A DNA stretch of 43,392 nt from a virus: positions 1 through 43,392 of IMG/VR virus record IMGVR_UViG_3300009702_000042. One strand, given 5' to 3'. The notes under the pieces were generated by a model that was given only the letters and a program-made list of their open reading frames with translations, did not search any database and was not told the origin of the DNA. A program made the translations under genes and the position numbers. Numbering within the stretch: the stretch's first letter is position 1; each line of letters starts with the position of its first letter. This document shows, piece by piece, positions 23,243 to 33,042 of this stretch.

Positions 23243-26200
23243 GATAGACCTCTCCGGACTTCCCCTGGTGGGCCAGGACACCACCCTCGGGGACACGTTG
23301 ACCACGGAGCCGCGGAAGTCGACCAAGGCGCTACTCGAAGGTCTCCCCCGGGAAACGCCGGAAGTGTTGAGCCAGCAGTATCGCACGCTCAAGTCATCCC
23401 CGGCGGAAGACGCCAAGGTGGCGAACCTAAGCGAGCGGACGGGGATTCCGGATACCGTGGTGGAAAACCGGATCCGGGACGTCGAGCGTCTCGCAAACGA
23501 ACCCGACTGGAAGTCGTTCGAAAGGACCGCGCCCAAAAGCGCGGAGCTCATGGCCAAGGATCCCGTTCTGTTCCGCCTGGCCCGGGGGTCCACCGACGAG
23601 ATGTCCCGTCTTGAGCAATTGGCAAGCGAGTTCAAGGCGGGGTATTTCCAGTCGAAGGCAAGCGGCCGAGTCGCGAGCGTTGTCCAGGCCAATGAACTGG
23701 GGTATCTCGACAACGCCCCCCGCCCCCTGACCAAACCCCTCGAACTTCTCCCGATCAAGGATAATCGTCCCCGGCCCCGCCCTACGCTCGACCAGCTCGT
23801 CAAGACGTATGGGGCCCCAATTGCGGATTCGGTCCTCAGCGCGATACGCGACGGGGGCAATAGGATCTCCACCCGGTTTGCAGGGTTTGCCGACCCCAAT
23901 TACCCAGAGGTGGCGGCGTACAACCGCCTTATTGCGGAGCAAAAGATCCGGGAAGCGGGTAAGTTCCAGGCGTTGGCGAACCTTCAGTTTCAGTCCCCGG
24001 AAGTAAAGAGATTCCTCGAATCGAAGAGTCTCGGGGGAGCGCTATCCACCCTGGCGGAATCCCCAGCGACGATCACCACGGATATCATCGCGCAAAGCGG
24101 ATACCCTGTGTTGCAGTCTATCGCGGGTGCGACGGTAGGGGGGCTTCTCGGTCCGGTCGGTAGGGTCCTGGGGAGTTTCGCGACAAGTTATGACGTGAAC
24201 TACAACTCCAGGCTCACCGAGGCGCTGACCGAGGAAGGCGTGAACGTTTCGGATCCCGCAGCGGTCATGTCGGCGCTGAACAATCCGGAACTGATCGCCC
24301 GGGTGTCGTCGCGGGCCGCCAATTATGCGGGCCCCATTGCTGCGTTCGACTCTTTGGCCACAATCACTGCGGGCGTCAGGTTGTCACCGAGTGTTCTCCG
24401 TAACTCCATTGGGCAAACTGCGTCCCAGGCTCTGTTTGGAGGACTCGGTGAGGCCTCGGGGCAGATATCTGAACAAGGGAAAGTTACCAGCTGGCCCGAT
24501 GTCATCGCCGAGGGGGTGGCAGAGCTGCCTGGTGGGATCATCGAGCCCGCAGCCTATCATATCGTGGATCTTTTTCGGAACGGGGAACGGGCCGCCAACG
24601 CTCAAGTCTTCAAGGATCAGATCGATAAATTCGTGGGCCTGGCCAAGACGGGTAAGCTCAGAAACGATTCCCCGAAAAAGTTCGAGGAAGTCATCGACCG
24701 TCTTCTCCAGGATAACCCTGACGCGGATGTCTACGTCAACGCGAACGAATTCACCAAGTTCTTTCAGTCGAAGGGTGTCAACCCGATGGAGATCGCCGGG
24801 CAGCTCAGTGGGGTGGCGGCCCAGCTCCCGGAAGCGGCAGCCCGGAATGGGAATCTCAAGATCAAGGCAAGCGAACTCATCACCCGGCTGGGGCCGACCG
24901 AGTATTACTCCGGACTGAGTGAGATCCTACGCGCCCAGCCGAACGCGATGTCTGCCAAGGACGCAGCGGAGTGGCAGGCAGCCAAGCAGGAAGAATTGCA
25001 GACCCTGGTGGCGAAGCTGGATAAGGAACGGGCGAATGACACGGAGTGGAACGAATCGGCCCGCAGGGTCGAAGATTTTGTCCGAGAGCAAATTGTGGCC
25101 ACGGGCAGATTCTCCCGTGAGGTCGCGGCGAAGGATGCCGCCCTTCACGGGAAGATGGCCAAAGTCCTTGCGTCACGACTCGGAATCAAACCCCACGAAG
25201 TATATGAAAAATTTGGTCTGCGCGTAGCAGGGAGTCCCATCGCCCCCGGGGGCCTGCAATACGATCAGAATACCGGGGATCTGGTCGCCGAGAGCCCAGA
25301 GTTCCGTAGGAAATTTCAGGGATCCGTCGTGGTGAACGACAAAGGGGACCCCTTGTTGGTGCGGGGTGAGGGGGGTGTCTACACCCCGGGGGCGAGCCTT
25401 GGCGATCCTGGGGCCGCGTATCTCATGATCAAGGACCCGGCGGTCCTCGATGTAGAAACGCCCATCGAGGGAGGGGTCCCCCTTCGCTCCATTCCCCCGG
25501 CAATCACGGCCAACATCGACCCGAACGTCATCCAGGATGGGCGGGCCCCCTTGGGGGAAGTCCTCCGCGCTGCGGTGGACTCGGGGCATGACGGCCTGGT
25601 GATCCGGCAAGGCCCGGAGACGCGGTTCGTCCCGGCCCAGGGAGATCAGATCGCGCCTGCGATGAACCCTGGAGGAAGTCGTCTGTTTCAAGCGTTGAGC
25701 ACTCGAGTGCCTACTGCGGTCGCGGCGAAAGAAGATCCGTTTTCGGATTTGCTCAAGGCGGACTATGACCTGATCCTTACGGATGAGAAGACGCTCGGCA
25801 AAACCGCAGAGACACTCCGGCAGTTCAACTTCATGCGTCCGACGAAAACCAGCCTGAAGTCGGATAAGGCTGCGGTAGAACAATACATAGACCACGCAAA
25901 GAGAAATCTCCTGTTTCTATACGATCTGGTGCCCAAGGAGGTACGAGAGAGAGCAAGTCTTTGGTACGACGGCGCCCATCGTATCGCCAAGACATGGGCG
26001 GACCGGTACGGGATCTCCGAGATGCAAGCCGCTGCGGTAATTGCGGTCCTGTCCCCCCAAAAAGATTGGTTCCAGAATATAAGTTCCACGGAACGAATAG
26101 CGGATATCGCGTTCGGAATGCAGGATTTTCGATGGGACCAGGCGATGACCGAGACGGCGCGAAACATCCTTGGTGATAAATCCGACCCCAAGATGGAGTT

Positions 26201-29200
26201 GGTTGTAGGTAAAACCCTCGGGGAAGTTCTCGACCAGCCGGACCTGGCGGCACGATGGGTCCGTGTGTTCGACCAGACGCACAACGACCGTGGCTATGTC
26301 GTGACCACCCCGGAAGGGGGCGTTACGGGAGTCTCGCGTGGGAAATCTGGTGAGCCCAACACCTTGGCGTGGGGTAGCTATCAGGAGATTGGTAAAGCGA
26401 TCTCCATTCTCACGGATGGGCGGGTGGAAAACATATTCCATCAGCTTGGCTATAACCATAAGGTTCGGAACTTCTATGACAATATCTACGACCCAAACCA
26501 CCCCGCAGGGTTTGTCACTATTGACACGCATGCAGTAGCCGCGGAATTACTTCGCCCAGTCGGGGGGGATTCGCGGGAAGTAAGGTTGAATTTCGGGACC
26601 GGTAAGGGGGCGACTACGTCCTCGGTCACCGGGATCCGTGGCTTGTATCCCATCAATGCCGAGGCATACCGGAGGGCCGCCCAGGAAAGGGGGATATTGC
26701 CCCGGCAAATGCAATCGATCGTCTGGGAGGCTGCCAGAGGGCTATTTTCCTCGGCGAAGAAAAAGCACCAGTTGGCGGACGTGGATAAGATCTGGGAAAA
26801 GTACCAGAAAGGGCGGATCTCGCTCAAGGAAGCCCAGGAGCAAATAGTTCGCCAGGTAGGCCCTATCTCTCGCCCTGAGTGGGCGTCATTCCCCTTCGAC
26901 GACCAGCCCCGCCCCACCTATACGGGGATGTCTCGGGATGCCATGACCGAAATGACCGCCCCAGGCTCCGAGGCACCCCCGACCCCTAACATACTGTTCG
27001 AAGTGGCACCGGATCCGAATGACAAGGCGCTGACCGCCCGCTGGGACGCGCTGCCATTGTCCGAACGGAGCCGGATAAGTTTGCGGGTAGCAAACGAGAT
27101 CGTACCTGAAGTGCTCAAGGAATTCTCCATCACCGGAGAGGTCCAGCCTTCCCTGGGAGGGTACAACGGCGCCACGAATCCATCCTTGGCGCTCGTTACC
27201 CCCAAGTCCGCACTCACTAGCCAGCTCAGTAAGGCACTTGGGTATATCTTGGCGCAAGACAGTGTGGCGGTTGTCTCTGAGCATCCTTTCGCTGGCAGTG
27301 ATCGATTGTCCGCAGTGACCATCGAGCTTCCCGAGGGGGCAGGGGAGGCCCAGGTCGAGGCACTGTATGACCAGCTTTGGCAGCTGGTGGACGATAACGG
27401 GAACCATTTGGTCGGCGGGTACTCTGTCATGGACGATCAGATGGTGATCTTGAATTTCAGCGGGGTGGACGACGCCCAGTTCGCCCAGATGATTGACACC
27501 ACACTCCAGGGGGAGTACCGTGTCAATCTCGACCAAGTACATTCAACCCTTATAGAAAAAGAGGAATACGGTTATGGCGGTAATCGATCGCAGAGGCAAG
27601 CCTCTACCAGAAAACCATCCGTTGAAACGCGGCACCTGGATATTCTTCGGGAGAGGGCCCTACAGCTCCGGGACGAAGAAATCGCCCGGGCAGAAGCTCG
27701 AGCCGGGGGCACCTTCTACCAAGGCGGGCTCAGCCAAAAGGCAACTAACCCTCCAGGAAGCGGTGGACGAAATAAGCAAGGAACTGAGGGAGTCAGTACC
27801 CCGCCAATTCGGGAAGACGGACGGGTAGAACTGGTTCACTGGGGTCGGCTCGGAGGCTTAAACGAGCTCGACCCCGAAAAGCACGGCACCGGAATCTCCG
27901 GTGCCGAAAGCCGACGCAAAGCAAACAACCCCGGAATCTGGGTCAATCGGACCTATTACGGGATCGCGGTAGGACAGGAAGGCGGGTATCGAAAAGAGCG
28001 CACACTGGGCCCCCACCGATACGTTACCAGTATCGACCCTGGGGATCTGTACGACTTCAGGAAGGACCCGGACGGTCTGTATGACGGGGACCCGACCCGA
28101 TACGAAAGGGCGATCCACGACGCCGGGTACTCGGGGTATTGGGTAAAAGATGTCCGACTCGGTATGGTGGCGGCGGTATTCAAGCCGTTACCAATCGAGT
28201 CCTACGTCAACGAGCGGCCGGTCAGATACGGGCAAGACCCGATCGAGGCGCCGCTAACCATTCCAGACGAAGACCCTATCCTTCGGGAAACACTAGATCT
28301 CCCGGGCAGAGAAGACTTGCGGGCTCGGATACTCAATGATGTCCTGAAAGATGCCCGTCCAGTCGAGGGTCGAAAGCCTATCGCCTGGGTCATGGGCGGC
28401 GGTGGTGCTGCGGGTAAGGGAACCCTACTGGCGGCGATGAAAGCAAGCGGGGCCATCCCCTCCGAGGGAGTGGTCCATATCGATCCGGATGAAATCAAGC
28501 AAAAAATCCCGGAATATCAAGAGATTATAGCCCGTGGGGATTCACGTGCCGCCTCCGTGGTGCATGAAGAATCCAGCCTTTTGCGGAAAATGGCGGAACA
28601 AGCGACCATCGACCTCGGGGCCGACATGGTGTTGGACATCACCATGGGGAACCCCGACAAAGGCAAGGCATTGATCCGCCAGCTTAAGGACGCTGGGTAT
28701 GAGGTCCACCTGGTGGGGGCGACCGTTCCTGTAGATGTCGCAATCACAAGAGCCTCATTGCGCGGAAAGCGGACGGGACGGTACGTGAACCTGGACGCCC
28801 TGGTGCAGGCGCACCAAGGGTTCTCTGCTGGGTTCGAGGACTACGCGAAACTGGCGGACTCCGCGATTCTGTATGACAACACCGGGGAAAAACCGGCCCT
28901 GGTATTCGACAAGGGCGACGTTGTAAACCCAGTGTTGTATAATGAATTCCGTAAGAGATCGAATGGGGAGAACCCAAATGCGACCAGAAGATTACGACCT
29001 GGTGAACAAGGTAGTAGCCCGGATCAAAAAAGAGGGCCTGAAGCCAAACCGAACGCCAGCGCCGCCGATTCAACCGGAAATCTCCCGGGAACTGTTCCAG
29101 CGAGTGCTGAAGGAACAACAGGCGGAGGAGGAAGCCAACCGGTTACCCCACCCGGTAATCTTTCCGCTGGACGATTAACCCAACAGGCGCGGGGGTCCAT

Positions 29201-32200
29201 CGAATTCCCCGCCGACATCACCCAGGCCCCGAGTGTAATAAACCTACTCGAAGGGGCTGACCTCTCCACCTTCCTTCACGAGACCGGGCACTTTTTCTTC
29301 GAAGTGTACCGGGCTATCGCATCCCAGCCCGACGCCCCGGAAGTCATCGTCTCCGATATGCAGGCCCTGCTGGAGTTCATCGGGGTCAAGGATCTGGACA
29401 CCTGGAACAAAATGTCCCCCGAGCAGAGGCGCAAAGGCCACGAAAAAGTGGCCCGGGCGTTCGAAGCGTACCTATTCGAGGGCAAAGCCCCGAGTCCAGA
29501 TCTCCAGGATCTGTTTCGCACGTTCCGCCAGTGGTTGATAGAAGTCTATAAGTCCTTGATAAATCTGAACGTGAAACTGACTTCTGAAGTCAGGGGCGTG
29601 TTCTCTCGGATGCTGGCCACCGAGGAGGAGATCCGCGCGGTAGAAGCGCTTCGGCAGTATGAGCCTCTATTCGAATCCCTGGAGCAATCCGGCATGTCCC
29701 CGGGGGATTGGGCGGAGTATCAAAAAAGTCTCAGAGAAGCCACGGATGCTGCGAATGAGGAGCTGCAGACCCGCAGTCTCCGGGACATGAAATGGTTGTC
29801 CCGGGCCAAGTCCCGGGAGATCAAGCGGCTCCAGAAAGACGCGGCCGCCAAGCGAAAAGCCGTCCGGGCCGAAGCGGAGGCAGAAGTCTACGCGACACCG
29901 TTGTACGCCGCTCGTAGGTTCCTCACCCATGGTGACGTCGACCTCCCTACTCCGAATCAAAAATCCCGCAGGCTGGCGGAAGAAATCTCGCTGGGTCCGC
30001 ATAAACTATCGAAGACGGCCCTGGTGGAGATGTATGGTAACGGCCCAGCGGCCCCCTGGCGGTATCTGTCGACCGGCAAGTATGGTCTGATGGCCAAGGA
30101 AGGTCTCCACCCGAATGAATTGGCCGATCTGTTCGGGTTCGATTCCGGGGATGCCTTGGTCCGCCACCTACTGGAAGCCCCGAGCCCCGAGACCGTCATC
30201 GAAGAGCTCACCGACAAGATGATGCTCGAACGGTATGGTGACATTACCAGTCCCGAGGTGCTCGACCAGATGGCAGACGAGGCGATCCACAATGAAGCCC
30301 GGATCCGGGCCTTGAGGACCGAGCTGCGGGCGCTCGACCGGATCGTGAACGCCCGAGGGGACACTGGGCTCACCGACGCACGCGGCCGAAAGATTACATT
30401 CAACATCTTCGACAAAGCCGCCCGGGAATTCGTCGCGCGAGCTATCGGGAGAAAGAAGGTCAGGGATGCCGGTCTGACCGGAGAGTATTCGGTAGCCGAG
30501 ACCCGGGCTGGCAAGGCAGTGTTCGATGCTTTGAAGAAAGGAGACCTGGTGGCTGCTGCGGATAACAAACGGGCCCAGGTGTTGAATGCGTATTTCTTCA
30601 GAGCCGCGACCAAAGCAAAGTCCGAGATCGACCGGACCTTGAGGTATCTCAAGAAATTCGATAACCCCGGTACACGAAAGAATCTCAGTGCGGATTACCT
30701 CGATCAGATCGATCAATTGCTCGAACGGGTCGACTTGCGCAAGGCGACCCGTAAGGATGTCGAACGGCGCAAAAGTCTGGCGGAATGGATAGCGGCTCAA
30801 GAGGAAATGGGATTCACCCCCGCGATTCCCCCGGAACTCGTCGAGGAGACGAAAAAGACTCACTACACCGATCTGACGCTTGAGGAATTCCGGGGGTTAC
30901 GTGATGCGGTAAAGAGCATCGAACACCTTGGCAGGCTGAAAAAGAAACTTCTCACCGCAGCGGACAAGCGGGAATTCGATGCCGCGATCGACTCGGCCGT
31001 GGCCAGTATAGCGGAGAACGCCAAGAAGGTACGTCCACAGGAGATCGAGACCGACACACCGAAGGGGCGTCTGCGTCGTGGCGTTGAGCAATTCATCGCT
31101 ATGCACCGCAAGTTGTCGGAGATACTTCGCCAGATGGACGGCGAGAAAGACGGCGGGGAAATGTGGTCTTTGCTCATGCTCCCCTTGAACAAAGCCATGG
31201 ACCACGAAGCGGTGATGCGAGAAGAGGCCACGATCAAGGTGAACAAACTATTCACGGATCTGAAAAAACGCGGCCGCCTGTACCAAAAGGAATACATCCC
31301 CGAGATCAACGCCAGCCTGTCCAAGATGGGAAGGATCATGGTGGCGCTGAACCTCGGCAATGACACCAACCGGGCCAGGCTGACCCAAGGATATGGATGG
31401 TCTCCCAAACAGATCGAAGCGATCACCCGCCCGCTCACCAAGGAGGATTGGGACTTCGTCCAGGGGATATGGGACCTACTCGAATCCTACTGGCCTGAGA
31501 TCGTGGCAAAAGAGAAACGAGTCAGTGGTGTCGCCCCGGAGAAGGTGCAAGCCACCCCTGTAGTGACCCCGTATGGTGAATACCGGGGAGGGTATTTTCC
31601 GATCAAATACGACATCAACCAGTCCCCCAAAGCCCACCAGGACGCTACCGCAGAAGCGGCGAAACAGGCCATGCGGGGCGCCTACGCCAGAGCCACCACC
31701 AGGCGAGGGCACCTCAAGAGCCGGGTAGACGAGGTACACCGTCCGATTAAGCTATCCTTTTCTGTGATCTTCGAGCATCTTGGTCAGGTGATCCATGATC
31801 TCGCGTTGCATGAGTATCTGATCGATCAGGCCCGTATTCTGAACGATTCGAGGATGAAAGATGCAATCGTTACCCATTATGGGCCCGAGATCTACCGGCA
31901 GATCACCGACACGATGACCGCCGTGGCGGCGGGTGACGTACCGGTCACCCAGGTCCACGAGCGCGTGGCAAACTGGTTGCGGGCAGGATCTAGTATTGCA
32001 GCGATGGGATGGAAGCTCAGCACCGCTATGCTGCAACCTGTCGGCATTACTCAGTCGATCCAGCGGATCGGGGCGAAGTGGGTATTCCGTGGGGTCAAGC
32101 ATGCGCTGACCGATGCCGCCCACCTGGAGAATACCTACGCCTGGATCTCGGGGAAGTCGGACATGATGAGGCTGCGAGGGAAAACCATGCAGCGCGAGAT

Positions 32201-33023
32201 CAACGAGATCCGGAACAAGATCGAGAAGGAGGGCTGGTTCCAGGATCAATTGGACCGAGCCGCGCGGGCCCTTGGCGCGGAACACGCACCCGACATCAAG
32301 GAAAGCTATTTCTGGCTTCTCGTCAAGATGCAGCTGGTCACCGTGGACATCCCCACCTGGCTGGGCGCGTATGAAAAAGCCATGTCTGCCGGAGAAAGCG
32401 ATGCCCGTGCGGTCGCCATAGCGGACCAGGCGGTACTCGACGCCCAAGGTGGTGGGCAGATCAAGGATTTGGCGGCCGTTCAGCGGGGGAGCCCTTGGTG
32501 GAAACTATGGACCAATTTTTACAGTTTCTTCAACACTTCGTTCAATCGGTTATATAACTCCGCAGCCAGAGCCGATCTGAAACGCCCGGCATCGATCGGC
32601 AGACTTGCGGTCGATGTGTTCCTGGTGCTCACCTTGCCCTCGGCGCTGTCTACACTCCTACATGAGATGTGGCGGAATGAGTGCGACGGTGAAGACGAGT
32701 GCATCGCCAAAAAGATCGCCAAAGATCAAGTCAGCTATGCCCTCGGGATCTTCGTCGGGCTCAGGGAGATCGAGGCAGCGTTCCAACCGTATGGGTACCA
32801 GGGGCCCGCTGGGGCGAGGATCATTTCCGAGGTGTCGAACCTCGGTCGTCAGGCGGCCCAGGGTGAACTGGATGAAGCGCTTCTCCGCGCCGCAAACAAA
32901 TCGGGCGGAATCCTGTTTCATTATCCTGCCGGGCAGATCGATGCCACGGTGCGCGGGATCGAATCGATTGCCACTGGTAAGACTGATAATTTACGTGCCG
33001 TCCTATTCGGGCCCCCCAAGTGA
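23232..33023 (+). CDS. Giant polyvalent internal virion protein, 3263 residues
   Basis: The start is GTG 23232, overlapping the previous stop. From sequence I read: hydrophobic segments near residues 290-320 and 366-385; an ADP-ribosyltransferase-like domain (690-820, ending AVDSGHDGLVIRQG...); and a domain at 835-1216 with AAVIAVLSPQKDW, HKVRNFYDN and TIDTHA that resembles endonuclease III. An unknown domain follows (1250-1435, GEVQPSLGGYNGATNPSLAL). Next is a polyvalent-type domain (1530-1650, VHWGRLGGLNELDPEKHGTG). Then come a zeta-toxin kinase (Walker A GGGGAAGKGT near 1722), a zincin peptidase (HETGH at 2016-2020 and HEKVARAFEAYL near 2070), long helical parts, and a hydrophobic stretch near 3122. 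Giant multi-domain proteins in this position are known in Bcep22-like phages and are injected with the DNA. The domain set suggests host takeover or defence against host immunity. Individual domain calls vary in certainty. Confidence 0.85.
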   Translation: MPNEIDLSGLPLVGQDTTLGDTLTTEPRKSTKALLEGLPRETPEVLSQQYRTLKSSPAEDAKVANLSERTGIPDTVVENRIRDVERLANEPDWKSFERTAPKSAELMAKDPVLFRLARGSTDEMSRLEQLASEFKAGYFQSKASGRVASVVQANELGYLDNAPRPLTKPLELLPIKDNRPRPRPTLDQLVKTYGAPIADSVLSAIRDGGNRISTRFAGFADPNYPEVAAYNRLIAEQKIREAGKFQALANLQFQSPEVKRFLESKSLGGALSTLAESPATITTDIIAQSGYPVLQSIAGATVGGLLGPVGRVLGSFATSYDVNYNSRLTEALTEEGVNVSDPAAVMSALNNPELIARVSSRAANYAGPIAAFDSLATITAGVRLSPSVLRNSIGQTASQALFGGLGEASGQISEQGKVTSWPDVIAEGVAELPGGIIEPAAYHIVDLFRNGERAANAQVFKDQIDKFVGLAKTGKLRNDSPKKFEEVIDRLLQDNPDADVYVNANEFTKFFQSKGVNPMEIAGQLSGVAAQLPEAAARNGNLKIKASELITRLGPTEYYSGLSEILRAQPNAMSAKDAAEWQAAKQEELQTLVAKLDKERANDTEWNESARRVEDFVREQIVATGRFSREVAAKDAALHGKMAKVLASRLGIKPHEVYEKFGLRVAGSPIAPGGLQYDQNTGDLVAESPEFRRKFQGSVVVNDKGDPLLVRGEGGVYTPGASLGDPGAAYLMIKDPAVLDVETPIEGGVPLRSIPPAITANIDPNVIQDGRAPLGEVLRAAVDSGHDGLVIRQGPETRFVPAQGDQIAPAMNPGGSRLFQALSTRVPTAVAAKEDPFSDLLKADYDLILTDEKTLGKTAETLRQFNFMRPTKTSLKSDKAAVEQYIDHAKRNLLFLYDLVPKEVRERASLWYDGAHRIAKTWADRYGISEMQAAAVIAVLSPQKDWFQNISSTERIADIAFGMQDFRWDQAMTETARNILGDKSDPKMELVVGKTLGEVLDQPDLAARWVRVFDQTHNDRGYVVTTPEGGVTGVSRGKSGEPNTLAWGSYQEIGKAISILTDGRVENIFHQLGYNHKVRNFYDNIYDPNHPAGFVTIDTHAVAAELLRPVGGDSREVRLNFGTGKGATTSSVTGIRGLYPINAEAYRRAAQERGILPRQMQSIVWEAARGLFSSAKKKHQLADVDKIWEKYQKGRISLKEAQEQIVRQVGPISRPEWASFPFDDQPRPTYTGMSRDAMTEMTAPGSEAPPTPNILFEVAPDPNDKALTARWDALPLSERSRISLRVANEIVPEVLKEFSITGEVQPSLGGYNGATNPSLALVTPKSALTSQLSKALGYILAQDSVAVVSEHPFAGSDRLSAVTIELPEGAGEAQVEALYDQLWQLVDDNGNHLVGGYSVMDDQMVILNFSGVDDAQFAQMIDTTLQGEYRVNLDQVHSTLIEKEEYGYGGNRSQRQASTRKPSVETRHLDILRERALQLRDEEIARAEARAGGTFYQGGLSQKATNPPGSGGRNKQGTEGVSTPPIREDGRVELVHWGRLGGLNELDPEKHGTGISGAESRRKANNPGIWVNRTYYGIAVGQEGGYRKERTLGPHRYVTSIDPGDLYDFRKDPDGLYDGDPTRYERAIHDAGYSGYWVKDVRLGMVAAVFKPLPIESYVNERPVRYGQDPIEAPLTIPDEDPILRETLDLPGREDLRARILNDVLKDARPVEGRKPIAWVMGGGGAAGKGTLLAAMKASGAIPSEGVVHIDPDEIKQKIPEYQEIIARGDSRAASVVHEESSLLRKMAEQATIDLGADMVLDITMGNPDKGKALIRQLKDAGYEVHLVGATVPVDVAITRASLRGKRTGRYVNLDALVQAHQGFSAGFEDYAKLADSAILYDNTGEKPALVFDKGDVVNPVLYNEFRKRSNGENPNATRRLRPGEQGSSPDQKRGPEAKPNASAADSTGNLPGTVPASAEGTTGGGGSQPVTPPGNLSAGRLTQQARGSIEFPADITQAPSVINLLEGADLSTFLHETGHFFFEVYRAIASQPDAPEVIVSDMQALLEFIGVKDLDTWNKMSPEQRRKGHEKVARAFEAYLFEGKAPSPDLQDLFRTFRQWLIEVYKSLINLNVKLTSEVRGVFSRMLATEEEIRAVEALRQYEPLFESLEQSGMSPGDWAEYQKSLREATDAANEELQTRSLRDMKWLSRAKSREIKRLQKDAAAKRKAVRAEAEAEVYATPLYAARRFLTHGDVDLPTPNQKSRRLAEEISLGPHKLSKTALVEMYGNGPAAPWRYLSTGKYGLMAKEGLHPNELADLFGFDSGDALVRHLLEAPSPETVIEELTDKMMLERYGDITSPEVLDQMADEAIHNEARIRALRTELRALDRIVNARGDTGLTDARGRKITFNIFDKAAREFVARAIGRKKVRDAGLTGEYSVAETRAGKAVFDALKKGDLVAAADNKRAQVLNAYFFRAATKAKSEIDRTLRYLKKFDNPGTRKNLSADYLDQIDQLLERVDLRKATRKDVERRKSLAEWIAAQEEMGFTPAIPPELVEETKKTHYTDLTLEEFRGLRDAVKSIEHLGRLKKKLLTAADKREFDAAIDSAVASIAENAKKVRPQEIETDTPKGRLRRGVEQFIAMHRKLSEILRQMDGEKDGGEMWSLLMLPLNKAMDHEAVMREEATIKVNKLFTDLKKRGRLYQKEYIPEINASLSKMGRIMVALNLGNDTNRARLTQGYGWSPKQIEAITRPLTKEDWDFVQGIWDLLESYWPEIVAKEKRVSGVAPEKVQATPVVTPYGEYRGGYFPIKYDINQSPKAHQDATAEAAKQAMRGAYARATTRRGHLKSRVDEVHRPIKLSFSVIFEHLGQVIHDLALHEYLIDQARILNDSRMKDAIVTHYGPEIYRQITDTMTAVAAGDVPVTQVHERVANWLRAGSSIAAMGWKLSTAMLQPVGITQSIQRIGAKWVFRGVKHALTDAAHLENTYAWISGKSDMMRLRGKTMQREINEIRNKIEKEGWFQDQLDRAARALGAEHAPDIKESYFWLLVKMQLVTVDIPTWLGAYEKAMSAGESDARAVAIADQAVLDAQGGGQIKDLAAVQRGSPWWKLWTNFYSFFNTSFNRLYNSAARADLKRPASIGRLAVDVFLVLTLPSALSTLLHEMWRNECDGEDECIAKKIAKDQVSYALGIFVGLREIEAAFQPYGYQGPAGARIISEVSNLGRQAAQGELDEALLRAANKSGGILFHYPAGQIDATVRGIESIATGKTDNLRAVLFGPPK
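27574..27828 (+). CDS. Possible nested gene in another frame of the giant gene, 84 residues
   Basis: ATG 27574 has an AAAGAGGA site eight to nine bases upstream, all within the giant gene but out of frame. The C-terminal half (SAKRQLTLQEAVDEISKELR, then ESVPRQFGKTDG) looks like a real amphipathic helix. The giant protein frame there reads as a Gly/Asn/Pro linker. The N-terminal half is less convincing because the giant frame also looks protein-like there. It stops where the next conserved domain of the giant protein begins. Confidence 0.35.
   Translation: MAVIDRRGKPLPENHPLKRGTWIFFGRGPYSSGTKKSPGQKLEPGAPSTKAGSAKRQLTLQEAVDEISKELRESVPRQFGKTDG
28978..29178 (+). CDS. Probable nested gene in another frame of the giant gene, 66 residues
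   Basis: ATG 28978 is preceded by GGGGAG with seven bases spacing, out of frame with the giant gene. The product (MRPEDYDLVNKVVARIKKEG, then ...EISRELFQRVLKEQQAEEEA) has normal protein composition with two amphipathic helices around a Pro-rich turn. The giant frame over the same bases is a low-complexity Ser/Gly/Pro/Thr linker between its zeta-toxin and peptidase domains. That is the pattern expected when the nested frame is the constrained one. Its place directly after the zeta kinase domain makes an antitoxin-like role conceivable, but no epsilon-family similarity is evident. Confidence 0.5.
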   Translation: MRPEDYDLVNKVVARIKKEGLKPNRTPAPPIQPEISRELFQRVLKEQQAEEEANRLPHPVIFPLDD

Positions 33024-33042
33024 TCGCGTAAGGTAACTAGAT

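Noticed and set aside
31752-32447. Long leftward open frames inside the giant gene
   Set aside because: They mirror the high-GC codon pattern of the coding strand and lack ribosome sites.
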